Of a stretch of DNA of 7,172 nt, positions 1 through 5,461 are shown piece by piece; the first letter of the stretch is position 1, and every line of letters starts with the position of its first letter. The stretch spans positions 1 to 7,172 of the forward strand of contig JAKAVH010000020.1 of assembly GCA_021827545.1 (NCBI GenBank), given 5' to 3'. Both the position numbers and the translations under genes were made by a program. Source of the DNA: Thermoplasmata archaeon. Lineage in GTDB: Archaea; Thermoplasmatota; Thermoplasmata; UBA184. The notes under the pieces were generated by a model that ran no database searches, had not been told where the DNA came from, and was given only the letters and a program-made list of their open reading frames with translations.

Positions 1-348
1 CGTGGCCTGGTCGACCCCGAAGAGGTAGATGTTCGTGAGCAGGAAGTAGAGGAGAAGGACCCCGATGGTCCAGAACATCTTGGTCCGGAAGTGGACGTGA
101 CCCTTCGGCTGGGTAACCGCCGGCAGCCGCGTCGTGAGCGGCTTCAGTCCGTAGAGCTTGGAGCGGGGGCCGTTGTAGGAGAGTCCGAGGTAGAGCAGCG
201 CGAGGACCGCGGCGGTCGCCGCGGCGATCAGGCCGAACGCGAGCGGCGTCGGCTGTTCCCAGAACCAGAGGAGGACGAGAACGATGACCCCGAGGACCAG
301 GAGGGGCAGGGCCCACCGACCGTCGCGGGGAATCTCCTCGTCCGCCAT
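1..348 (-). CDS. secY: Protein translocase subunit SecY, N-terminal part, with an extra two-helix N-terminal extension
   Basis: This is the first 116 residues of the membrane channel subunit that passes secretory and membrane proteins across the cytoplasmic membrane; the rest lies beyond base 1. From about residue 64 the sequence matches an archaeal SecY N-terminus: an amphipathic segment with LKPLTTRLPAV, then PKGHVHFRTK, then the first canonical membrane helix at about 91-112. Ahead of this are about 63 residues the family normally lacks, with two hydrophobic stretches (about 12-30 and 36-57) joined by a short loop, EQPTP. The loop after them (PRSKLYGLK) is basic, so by the positive-inside rule the N-terminus and the SecY core both face the cytoplasm. 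The ATG at 348 is the only ATG, GTG or TTG in frame before the canonical first helix, so the extension is not a start-choice artefact. secY following uL15 is the usual archaeal order. No Shine-Dalgarno precedes it. Identification as SecY is firm; the role of the extension is unknown. Confidence 0.93.
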   Translation of the reverse strand, partial: MADEEIPRDGRWALPLLVLGVIVLVLLWFWEQPTPLAFGLIAAATAAVLALLYLGLSYNGPRSKLYGLKPLTTRLPAVTQPKGHVHFRTKMFWTIGVLLLYFLLTNIYLFGVDQAT

Positions 349-384
349 GCAGCCGCTTCGGAGCCGATGGGCAATTTATATAGT
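349..384 (-). promoter_or_regulatory. Probable internal archaeal promoter for secY (TATA box at 373-382)
   Basis: This 36-nt gap between the uL15 stop and the secY ATG is the longest in the window and by far the most AT-rich spot. On the minus strand it contains TATATAAATT (382 to 373), which closely resembles the archaeal TATA box. An archaeal start site about 25 nt downstream of the box centre would fall around 350-354, within a few nucleotides of the secY ATG at 348. No GGAGG-like ribosome binding site lies between box and ATG, which fits a leaderless or nearly leaderless mRNA. The box and spacing are visible in the sequence; promoter activity and the start site are inferred. Readthrough from the upstream ribosomal genes may also supply secY. 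Confidence 0.65.
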
Positions 385-828
385 CTACGGAGGGGCCGCC
401 GCGGGAGGCGCTCCGGGCGGGGTCTTGAGCACCGTGACCTTCTCCCGGGCGTGCTTGGTCGCGTGCGGTACGTAGACCTTCCAGGTACCGCGCGCCTCCC
501 CACCGCCGAGCAGCCGATCGATCCCGAGCTTCGCGAGGTCGGCGACGACGGTCTCGCCTTCGTGCGAGATCGCTCCGGCGGCCGTCAGGAGATCCCGGAG
601 GCCGTCGAGCTCGCCGACGTTCACCGCGCGGGGGTGTTCGACGATCTCGGGCGGCCGCTTGAAGCCGTGCCGGCCGAAGTGGTCGGGCGCGTAGATGAGC
701 ATCGACTTGAACTTGTACTTGTGAAGACCCGCGTTGCCGCGGCCTCCTTGCTTCCCCGCGCCGCGGCCCGCCTTGATGCCGCGACCGTGGGTGCGCAGTC
801 CCCGGAACTTCCGTGTACGACTTGGCAT
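385..828 (-). CDS. rpl15: Large ribosomal subunit protein uL15
   Basis: This 147-residue protein is the archaeal uL15, which binds 23S rRNA in the large subunit and helps assemble its core. The N-terminus is the typical basic, glycine-rich rRNA-binding arm (RKFRGLRTHGRGIKAGRGAG, then KQGGRGNAG, residues 7-34). It is followed by YAPDHFGRHGFKRP (46-59), a conserved archaeal/eukaryotic signature. The globular C-terminal half carries the VNVGELD motif (69-75) and ends in a short Pro/Ala tail (TPPGAPPAAAPP). Length is normal for archaea. The ATG at 828 is preceded by GGGAGGA at 835-841, six bases away, in the 20-nt gap after uL30. It is the last ribosomal gene of the cluster before secY. The reading frame stays open far upstream, but that part is antisense-like noise over uL30 and uS5. 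The family assignment is secure. Confidence 0.97.
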   Translation of the reverse strand: MPSRTRKFRGLRTHGRGIKAGRGAGKQGGRGNAGLHKYKFKSMLIYAPDHFGRHGFKRPPEIVEHPRAVNVGELDGLRDLLTAAGAISHEGETVVADLAKLGIDRLLGGGEARGTWKVYVPHATKHAREKVTVLKTPPGAPPAAAPP

Positions 829-848
829 GCTCGTTCCTCCCGGTACGC

Positions 849-1280
849 CTAGATCATCCGTCGCGCGAGGTCGTTGATCGCCCGACCGCGGTAGCCGAGC
901 GCGCCTCCGAGGGAGAACGCCCGCTTCGTCGATCGCCAGCCCCCCTTGGGGGCCTTCAGGCGGAAGAGCGGCCGCACTTCGGGAACCTCGAGCAGGCCCC
1001 GTTCGGCGACCTTGCGGCTCGCCTCTCCGAGGGCTTCCTCCGCGAGCGGAGTTCCCGCCACGGTACGGCCGCGCTCGCGCAGGAGCAGCCCAACGGTCTC
1101 GGGATCGACCTCGCCCCAGGTGACGTACCCCTGCACCCGGTGCAGCATCCCCACGAACGACGGCACGTCCGGCACGATGGTCGCGTGGTTCGCACGGGTC
1201 AGATGGAGGTGACGAAGTGTCTCGACGATCTCCGCGCCGGAATGCACAGTCCCCCGGACTCGCACGACCATCCACGTCAT
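849..1280 (-). CDS. rpl30: Large ribosomal subunit protein uL30 (long archaeal form)
   Basis: A 143-residue archaeal/eukaryotic-type uL30, a 23S rRNA-binding protein of the large subunit. The short bacterial L30 corresponds only to its N-terminal ferredoxin-like part, seen here as VVRVRGTVHSG (5-14) followed by an HLHLTRANHATIVPD segment (24-38). The C-terminal archaeal extension contains FRLKAPKGGWRSTKRAFSLG (106-125) and GALGYRGRAINDLARRM, both typical of the family. The gene starts 3 nt after the uS5 stop. A GGGAGG motif in the last codons of uS5 lies at a plausible distance from the ATG at 1280. A second ATG three codons in (MTWM) is an alternative start and would give an N-terminus closer to the shorter MxVVRxRG form. 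Identity is certain; the exact start is uncertain by three codons. Confidence 0.96.
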   Translation of the reverse strand: MTWMVVRVRGTVHSGAEIVETLRHLHLTRANHATIVPDVPSFVGMLHRVQGYVTWGEVDPETVGLLLRERGRTVAGTPLAEEALGEASRKVAERGLLEVPEVRPLFRLKAPKGGWRSTKRAFSLGGALGYRGRAINDLARRMI

Positions 1281-1283
1281 GCG

Positions 1284-2183
1284 CTAGGGCCTCCCGCCGC
1301 CACGACCGGCGCCCGGAGCACCGGGACCCCGACCGCCCGGTCCACCGCGTCCGGGGGGTCCGCCCCGGCCGGGGGGACCGCCCCGACCCGGAGGCCGTCC
1401 GCCCGGACCCCGTCCGCGGCCACGACCGCCGCGCACCGGCCGCGGGGCCCCTTCCTCCTTGGGAGGCAGGATCGAGACGCCCGTCGGTCCCCGAACGATC
1501 TTCAGGCGCTGGGCATCCTCGGAGGTCACCTTGAGGCCGGCAAGCCCCACCAGCGCCGCGTAGGCGGCCTGAGCGTAGTTCACCGTGGTCTTTGTGTGAC
1601 CTTCGGTGAACCCCCAGGCGTCGGTGACCCCCGCGAAGCGCAGGATCGGTTTCGCGATATCGCCGACCGCCAGCCCCACGCCCTGCGGAGCCGGCTTGAA
1701 CGTCACGACGACCGAGCCGGACCGGCCGGCAGCCGAGAACGGCATCGAATGCGCGCGGCCGCAGCCGCACTCCCAGCTGCCGCAGCCGCGGAGCACCTGC
1801 ACGACCTCGAGCTTCGCCCGGTCGATCGCCCGCCGGATGGTCGGGCCGACCTCGCGGCCCTTCGCGCGGCCCAGGCCGACGAAGCCGTCGCCGTTCCCGA
1901 CCACGACCGTGACCGCGAACTTGAACCGGCGTCCCGAATCGGTCATGCGCTGCACCATGTTCACGTCGAGGACCTCGTCGTGAAGGTTCGGCAGGAGCTT
2001 GTCCACGATCTGGGGCTCGCGCAGCGGGAGCCCGCTCTCGAGCGCCTGGCTCATCGACGTGATCTCGTCGGAGGCGACCCGGCGACCGAGCTCGGTCTTC
2101 GGGACCCACGGAGGCGGCGGGGCGGCTCCGGGCCCAGAGCCTCCTCGGAACGGCGGTTGCGGACCGGACATGGCGGCGCTCAC
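1284..2183 (-). CDS. rps5: Small ribosomal subunit protein uS5 with a Gly/Arg/Pro-rich C-terminal tail
   Basis: uS5 lies near the mRNA entry channel of the small subunit and contributes to decoding accuracy. The core is clear: [11 protein letters not shown] (26-36), the S5 N-terminal RNA-binding domain (about 66-132) with [15 protein letters not shown] (98-112), the archaeal cysteine cluster [10 protein letters not shown] (133-142), and the C-terminal domain (about 150-222) with [14 protein letters not shown]. At 299 residues it is well above the roughly 210-235 I expect for archaeal uS5. The excess is mainly the last 50 residues (250-299): about half Gly, with 11 Arg and 11 Pro. A smaller FRGGSGPG patch sits near the N-terminus. 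The start is GTG at 2183, forming a GTGA overlap with the uL18 stop. GGAGGT at 2190-2195, six bases upstream, favours GTG over the in-frame ATG at 2171. Family identity is secure. Confidence 0.96.
   Translation of the reverse strand: MSAAMSGPQPPFRGGSGPGAAPPPPWVPKTELGRRVASDEITSMSQALESGLPLREPQIVDKLLPNLHDEVLDVNMVQRMTDSGRRFKFAVTVVVGNGDGFVGLGRAKGREVGPTIRRAIDRAKLEVVQVLRGCGSWECGCGRAHSMPFSAAGRSGSVVVTFKPAPQGVGLAVGDIAKPILRFAGVTDAWGFTEGHTKTTVNYAQAAYAALVGLAGLKVTSEDAQRLKIVRGPTGVSILPPKEEGAPRPVRGGRGRGRGPGGRPPGRGGPPGRGGPPGRGGPGGRGPGAPGAGRGGGRP
1341..1394 (-). repeat. Threefold in-frame 18-bp repeat coding PPGRGG in the uS5 tail
   Basis: Residues 264-281 of uS5 are three consecutive copies of Pro-Pro-Gly-Arg-Gly-Gly, followed by a degenerate copy (PGGRG). 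The three 18-bp DNA units are not identical: they differ mainly at synonymous third positions (for example CCTCCG against CCCCCC for the proline pair, and CGG against CGC for arginine). The peptide repeat has been kept while the DNA drifted, so it is unlikely to be a very recent slippage product or an assembly error. Confidence 0.8.
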
Positions 2184-2707
2184 GCGGCGACCTCCGCCGG
2201 GCGCACGAGGCCCGGCAATTTCAGCTTGTAGGATTCCATGGGCTGGGGAAGTGGCTTCGGAAGATGGGTCCCGTTCAGCCGGTCGGCCTTGGGGAACCCC
2301 TCCTCTCCGTGCGGGATGTCGAGACCCGCGTCGAGGAGGCCCTTGAGCGCGGCGGTAAGCCGCCCCCCGGCCGTCGGTCGCCGGAGGACAACGTCGAGCA
2401 CCGCCGTCTCGGCACCGGCGGACTTCGATCGCAGGCCCGCGAGGTACCCGGTGAGGTAGGCGGCCGGGGTCGAGCCGAGGCTCGCGGCCGGGAATTCGAT
2501 CCCGGAAAGTTCACCGGAATCGGCCGTGGCCAGGACGCGGTCGCCGACGGGATCGAACGAGACGATGGCGACCCGCACTCGGCGTTCGGATAGCCGAACG
2601 ACGGCGCGCGGCCGGCCGCTCTTGAGCAGGCGGAGACGGACCCGATAGTCGGTGCGGCCCTCGCGGCGGCGACGGAAGTGGACGCGGTAGCGCGGTCCCG
2701 TGCTCAT
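2180..2707 (-). CDS. rpl18: Large ribosomal subunit protein uL18
   Basis: A 175-residue archaeal uL18, which binds 5S rRNA together with uL5 and anchors it to the central protuberance of the large subunit. The basic N-terminus [19 protein letters not shown] (4-22) followed by [16 protein letters not shown] (25-40) is the archaeal/eukaryotic signature. It continues into the uL18 fold with [13 protein letters not shown] (82-94), [13 protein letters not shown] (104-116), and [12 protein letters not shown] (124-135). Length is usual for archaea. Its ATG overlaps the eL19 stop as ATGA, and GGAGG in the eL19 tail lies about 7 nt upstream, so translational coupling is likely. Its own stop overlaps the uS5 GTG start. 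uL5, its 5S rRNA partner, is encoded further upstream in the same operon. Confidence 0.97.
   Translation of the reverse strand: MSTGPRYRVHFRRRREGRTDYRVRLRLLKSGRPRAVVRLSERRVRVAIVSFDPVGDRVLATADSGELSGIEFPAASLGSTPAAYLTGYLAGLRSKSAGAETAVLDVVLRRPTAGGRLTAALKGLLDAGLDIPHGEEGFPKADRLNGTHLPKPLPQPMESYKLKLPGLVRPAEVAA
2190..2195 (-). promoter_or_regulatory. Shine-Dalgarno that decides the uS5 GTG start
   Basis: GGAGGT on the minus strand lies six bases before the GTG at 2183 and eighteen bases before the in-frame ATG at 2171. The spacing supports the GTG, which also gives a GTGA overlap with the uL18 stop like the ATGA overlaps elsewhere in the operon. The site lies within the last codons of uL18. Confidence 0.75.
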
Positions 2708-3165
2708 GGGGTCGCCTCCGGCAGATGGCCGGCCAGTCGAAGGTTCACGAGCAGGTGGGCACGACTGCGGAACATGCCGCCCTTGGCCCGTCGGAAGAAC
2801 TCCCGGTAGATCGCCGGGGAGATCTTCTCGCCCTCGCGGAGCTCCCGGAGCAGCGCGCGCTGGGCCCGGATGCGTCGCATCCAGCGGGCCTTCCGCGAGA
2901 CGCGCGAGGTCGGGGTGCCGCGGCGGGAACCGGGGCCGGAGTGCCGGCCCTTGCGGACCTCGAGCGCGTGGCGGCGCGCCCGGACCCGGGAGGTGCCCCG
3001 GACGGCCATGCGTCGGATCACACCGGCCTTGATCGCGCTGCGGACGTCGGACCGGGTGACCGCGTCCGCGAGCTCTTCCTGGCTCGCCGGGTCGATCCAG
3101 ACCCGGCCCTCCCCGCACTTCAACAGGGCAGCGGCGAGGCGACGTTGGTTCGAGAGATCCGGCAT
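2704..3165 (-). CDS. rpl19e: Large ribosomal subunit protein eL19
   Basis: eL19 is an archaeal/eukaryotic large-subunit protein with no bacterial homologue; it binds 23S rRNA and in known structures reaches toward the small subunit through a long C-terminal helix. The 153-residue product shows the family pattern: DLSNQRRLAAALLKCGEGRV (3-22), WIDP (23-26), then a segment with AIKAGVIRRMAVRGTSR (44-60). The very basic linker RKGRHSGPGSRRGTPTSR (71-88) and the helical tail with IYREFFRRAKGGMFRSRAHL (119-138) are also typical. Length is normal. The ATG at 3165 lies 4 nt after the eL32 stop, with a GGAGGAGAC stretch in the last eL32 codons as a candidate ribosome binding site. Its stop overlaps the uL18 start by ATGA. 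Confidence 0.97.
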   Translation of the reverse strand: MPDLSNQRRLAAALLKCGEGRVWIDPASQEELADAVTRSDVRSAIKAGVIRRMAVRGTSRVRARRHALEVRKGRHSGPGSRRGTPTSRVSRKARWMRRIRAQRALLRELREGEKISPAIYREFFRRAKGGMFRSRAHLLVNLRLAGHLPEATP

Positions 3166-3169
3166 GGTC

Positions 3170-3772
3170 CTACGTCTCCTCCCCGCCCTTGACGATCGGG
3201 TTCAGGACACGGATGCCGAGCTTGCGGGCCTCTTCCTCGAGCACGAGGCGACGCCGGGTCCCGACGGTCCGCGCGATGATCGCGGCCTGGGAGCGGCCGT
3301 CGAGCGCCTCGAGGTCCCGGCTCGTCCGTACGAGGACCGGTCGGAACCCGCTCGGAACCAGGCCACGAACGCGCGCGGGGGATCGGTAGCCGATGCGGAC
3401 GATCTTCGGACGGTAGCCGTAGTGACGGCGCTGCTTCGACTGCAGCCCGCGAGGCCGGCGCCAGGCTCCGTCCCGACCGATGCGATAGTAGCGGTTCGCG
3501 GCCTGTCGGCCGAAGACGGGTCGGGACCGGTCGAGCCGGTCGCGCGCGGCCAGGAGTTGGCGGTTGCGGGGATCGAGCACGGCGCGCTTCGGCACCCGCG
3601 TCTTCTCCTCCTCGGGGACGGCCCGCTTCTCCGGCGCCGCGTCCGACGCCGGGGCCGGAGGGGTCGGGGTCGCGGGGCGTTTCGTGCGGCGGCGCGCGGT
3701 CGTCACGGCCGCCTCCGGAGCGGGCACCGGCGTCGTCCCCGCCTCCTTCGCGGGGGCTTCCTCGTCCGGCAT
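3170..3772 (-). CDS. rpl32e: Large ribosomal subunit protein eL32 with a long low-complexity N-terminal extension
   Basis: eL32 is a 23S rRNA-binding large-subunit protein restricted to archaea and eukaryotes. The conserved core runs from about residue 68 to 192, with the markers RYYRIGRDGAWRRPRGLQSK (94-113), RRHYGYRPKIVRIGYRSP (115-132), VRGLVPSGFRPVLVR (135-149) and LGIRVLNP (185-192). The protein is 200 residues, whereas typical archaeal homologues are roughly 120-150. The excess is residues 1-66, rich in Ala, Pro (13 prolines), Thr and Glu, with a basic island ARRRTKR (26-32), predicted disordered. Some archaea carry N-terminal extensions on eL32; this one shows no recognisable domain. 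The ATG at 3772 follows the uL6 stop by 3 nt, and AAGGAGGGGAGC in the final uL6 codons is a good Shine-Dalgarno, which supports translation of the extension. Confidence 0.96.
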   Translation of the reverse strand: MPDEEAPAKEAGTTPVPAPEAAVTTARRRTKRPATPTPPAPASDAAPEKRAVPEEEKTRVPKRAVLDPRNRQLLAARDRLDRSRPVFGRQAANRYYRIGRDGAWRRPRGLQSKQRRHYGYRPKIVRIGYRSPARVRGLVPSGFRPVLVRTSRDLEALDGRSQAAIIARTVGTRRRLVLEEEARKLGIRVLNPIVKGGEET

Positions 3773-3775
3773 CGC

Positions 3776-4342
3776 CTAGCTCCCCTCCTTCAGGTGCGCC
3801 CGCTCGATGAGGTAGATGCCGTCCTGAAAGACCCGCGGGTCGTAGTCCCGAATCCGGGTCACCCGCTCGATGTTCGCCGCGCTCTGGCCGACCTGCTCGA
3901 CGTCGGTGCCCGAGATCGTCACGATGTCGCCCTCGACCGCGGCTTTCGTGCCGGGCTCGAGGCGCGTGGAGCGGGGATGCTTTTCGCCAAGGAAGTTCTC
4001 GATCACAAGCTCCTCGCCGCGGACCTGGACCTTCATCGGGAAGTGCGCCGCCACGACCTTCATGCGGGCCTCGACGCCGCGACTGACGCCGCCCGTGACG
4101 TTCCGGAGATGCGCCGCCCACGTCCGCAGGAGCGCCTGCGAGCGCTTGCGGCGGGCCGGGATCCGGAGCTCGAGCGTCGCGGAGGAGCCCGAGACCGCGA
4201 GCGAGATGGCGTCCGACGGGAACCCTCGGGCGCTCTCACCGAGGGGACCCTTCGCCTTCAGGGTCCGACCGTCCAGGCGGACCGATACTCCCTTCGGGAG
4301 GGCGATCACCTCGCGGCCGAGCGCGGAATCGTCAGTAGACAT
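3776..4342 (-). CDS. rpl6: Large ribosomal subunit protein uL6
   Basis: A 188-residue archaeal uL6, made of two repeated L6 domains, which binds 23S rRNA near the factor-binding site and the base of the stalk. The first domain holds IALPKGVSVRLDGRTLKAKG (13-32). The second has FPMKVQVRGEELVIENFLGE (101-120), KHPRSTRL (121-128) and SGTDVEQVGQSAANIE (144-159), and the C-terminus ends in YDPRVFQDGIYL (167-178), all diagnostic of the archaeal/eukaryotic form. Length is normal. The ATG at 4342 lies inside the last codons of uS8, giving an 11-nt overlap with no well-placed Shine-Dalgarno. Translation probably depends on ribosomes finishing uS8. A GTG at codon 12 is a less likely alternative start. 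Confidence 0.97.
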   Translation of the reverse strand: MSTDDSALGREVIALPKGVSVRLDGRTLKAKGPLGESARGFPSDAISLAVSGSSATLELRIPARRKRSQALLRTWAAHLRNVTGGVSRGVEARMKVVAAHFPMKVQVRGEELVIENFLGEKHPRSTRLEPGTKAAVEGDIVTISGTDVEQVGQSAANIERVTRIRDYDPRVFQDGIYLIERAHLKEGS

Positions 4343-4721
4343 AGGCGAGGAGCCGACCTCCGATCTTCATCTCGCGGGCCTGCTGGTGGGAGACGAGCCC
4401 GCGGTTCGTGGAAAGGACCAGGATCCCGAAGTCCTGCGCGGGAAGGAAGCGCGCCTCGTACCGCTCGAGCCCGTCGTGGGCAACGGCGACGCGCGGCTTG
4501 ATCACGCCGCAGGAGTTGATCCGGCGCGCGAGGCGCACGTCGTACTTGCCGCCCCGTCCCGTCGGGACGAACGTGAACTCCTCGATGTAGTGGTGCTCGC
4601 GGAAGATCCGAAGCACCTCTCCGATGAGCTTCGAGGTCGGGGCGATCTCGACGGACTGCTTGCCGTCTCGGTCCGCGTGCCGCAGCGCGACGAGCGCATC
4701 GTTCAGAAGATCGTGTTGCAT
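4332..4721 (-). CDS. rps8: Small ribosomal subunit protein uS8
   Basis: uS8 is a primary 16S rRNA-binding protein that organises the central domain of the small subunit; in several organisms it also represses its own operon by binding an mRNA mimic of its rRNA site. The 129-residue product begins with DLLNDALVALRHADRDGKQS (4-23), the archaeal N-terminal helix. It continues with KLIGEVLRIFREHHYIEEF (31-49) and GGKYDVRLARRINSCGVIKP (57-76). The C-terminal rRNA-binding half carries FGILVLSTNRGLVSHQQA (98-115), matching the STxxGxxxHxxA signature. Length matches the archaeal family. It starts 13 nt after uS14, with AGGGGGA just upstream. I looked for an uS8-binding mRNA mimic in the short gaps and could not identify one by eye. 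Confidence 0.97.
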   Translation of the reverse strand: MQHDLLNDALVALRHADRDGKQSVEIAPTSKLIGEVLRIFREHHYIEEFTFVPTGRGGKYDVRLARRINSCGVIKPRVAVAHDGLERYEARFLPAQDFGILVLSTNRGLVSHQQAREMKIGGRLLAYVY

Positions 4722-4734
4722 CGCTCGTCCCCCT

Positions 4735-4881
4735 CTACTGGTACTTGCGGAACCCGAGGTCCGTCGCGACCTCGCGGAAGCACTGACGGCAAAGGTGGAG
4801 TCCGTACCGCCGCACGATCCCGCGCTTGCGGTCGCAGCGGAGACACCCTTCCTTGCGTCCGAAATTCTTCTTGGGCTTCAT
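4735..4881 (-). CDS. rps14: Small ribosomal subunit protein uS14, zinc-binding form
   Basis: This short gene encodes a 48-residue uS14, which binds the head of 16S rRNA in the small subunit. Reading the minus strand from the ATG at 4881 gives a basic N-terminus ([12 protein letters not shown]), then CLRC (13-16) and CRQCF (31-35). These four cysteines (13, 16, 31, 34) form the zinc ribbon of the archaeal/zinc-type S14. [20 protein letters not shown] (24-43) and the closing FRKYQ are typical of the family, and the length is slightly below the roughly 50-55 residues common in archaea. It lies between uL5 and uS8, its usual place. GGAG at a suitable distance in the 19-nt gap after uL5 supports the start. 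Small size makes it easy to miss in automated gene calling. Confidence 0.96.
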   Translation of the reverse strand: MKPKKNFGRKEGCLRCDRKRGIVRRYGLHLCRQCFREVATDLGFRKYQ

Positions 4882-4900
4882 CGCTCGTCTCCGGTCCCCC

Positions 4901-5461
4901 TCACTCGAGGATCGTCACTCCGAACGCCTTGACCAGGTACTGTCGGGTGTCGTCCGGCGTCGATCGGAGTACGCGCGGCAGCGGCCGGGGACGGACCCGG
5001 CGCTGACGGATCCGGTAGCCGGCACGTCCGAGCTCGACCGCCACGTCCATCCCGTGGATTCCGATCTGGGGATCGTACTTCATGCCCGAAAAGTCGGTGT
5101 AGTCCGCGATCCCGAACGAGAAGTTGCCGTTCCGGTCGATCGAGTCGACGTCCAGCTGCCGGTCGCGCGCCTCGAACGCGCGGTGGAGGAAATCGATCGC
5201 GACGTCGCCCCTCAGGGTCACCTTCGCCCCGATCTCCTGGCCCTGGCGGATCCCGAAGTCGCGGTTCGTTGAGTGGGCCCGGGTCGAGATCGGCTTCTGG
5301 TGGGTGACCATCTCGAGAACGCGGGAGGCCTTCGTCCGGGTCTCCCCCGACTCGCCGACGCCGGCGTTGACGACGATCTTGATCACCCGAAGCTCCCGGT
5401 GCGGGTTTCCGGTCGGCACGGGGACGTCGGGCCGGGGAGTCGTGGCGGGCGGAGCGCTCAT
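4901..5461 (-). CDS. rpl5: Large ribosomal subunit protein uL5
   Basis: uL5 binds 5S rRNA and with uL18 forms the central protuberance, contacting the small subunit and P-site tRNA. The 186-residue product has [16 protein letters not shown] (25-40), [20 protein letters not shown] (56-75), [20 protein letters not shown] (77-96) and [20 protein letters not shown] (113-132), with [18 protein letters not shown] (134-151) after that; all are archaeal uL5 signatures. The first roughly 20 residues are Pro/Ala/Thr-rich and not conserved, which is common. The ATG at 5461 overlaps the eS4 stop as ATGA, and a strong GGGGGAGGG lies about 9 nt upstream, so that start is well supported. The frame stays open upstream across eS4, but that stretch is coincidental. 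Confidence 0.97.
   Translation of the reverse strand: MSAPPATTPRPDVPVPTGNPHRELRVIKIVVNAGVGESGETRTKASRVLEMVTHQKPISTRAHSTNRDFGIRQGQEIGAKVTLRGDVAIDFLHRAFEARDRQLDVDSIDRNGNFSFGIADYTDFSGMKYDPQIGIHGMDVAVELGRAGYRIRQRRVRPRPLPRVLRSTPDDTRQYLVKAFGVTILE

Noticed and set aside
1287..1440. GC-rich repetitive stretch considered as a structured RNA, terminator or CRISPR-like repeat
   Set aside because: It is in frame with uS5 to its stop, the units are contiguous without spacers, and the peptide repeat explains the pattern. No poly-T terminator follows.
829..2109. Upstream in-frame extension of uL15 over uL30 and uS5
   Set aside because: The extra residues are low-complexity noise in a different frame of uL30 and uS5. 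The real uL15 start at 828 has a good Shine-Dalgarno and a family-typical N-terminus.
2160..2171. ATG at 2171 as the uS5 start
   Set aside because: It is 18 nt from the GGAGGT site, whereas the GTG at 2183 is six away and makes a GTGA overlap like neighbouring junctions. It remains a minor alternative.
813..2231. Long plus-strand open frame (472 codons) opposite uL15, uL30 and uS5
   Set aside because: It lies antisense to three certain ribosomal genes, its product is Arg/Pro/Ala-rich with no recognisable fold, and such frames are expected opposite GC-rich genes with few stop codons.
2870..4501. Long plus-strand open frame (543 codons) opposite eL19, eL32, uL6 and uS8
   Set aside because: Same reason: it is antisense to well-supported genes, has no family signature, and its length follows from GC-rich codon use on the other strand.
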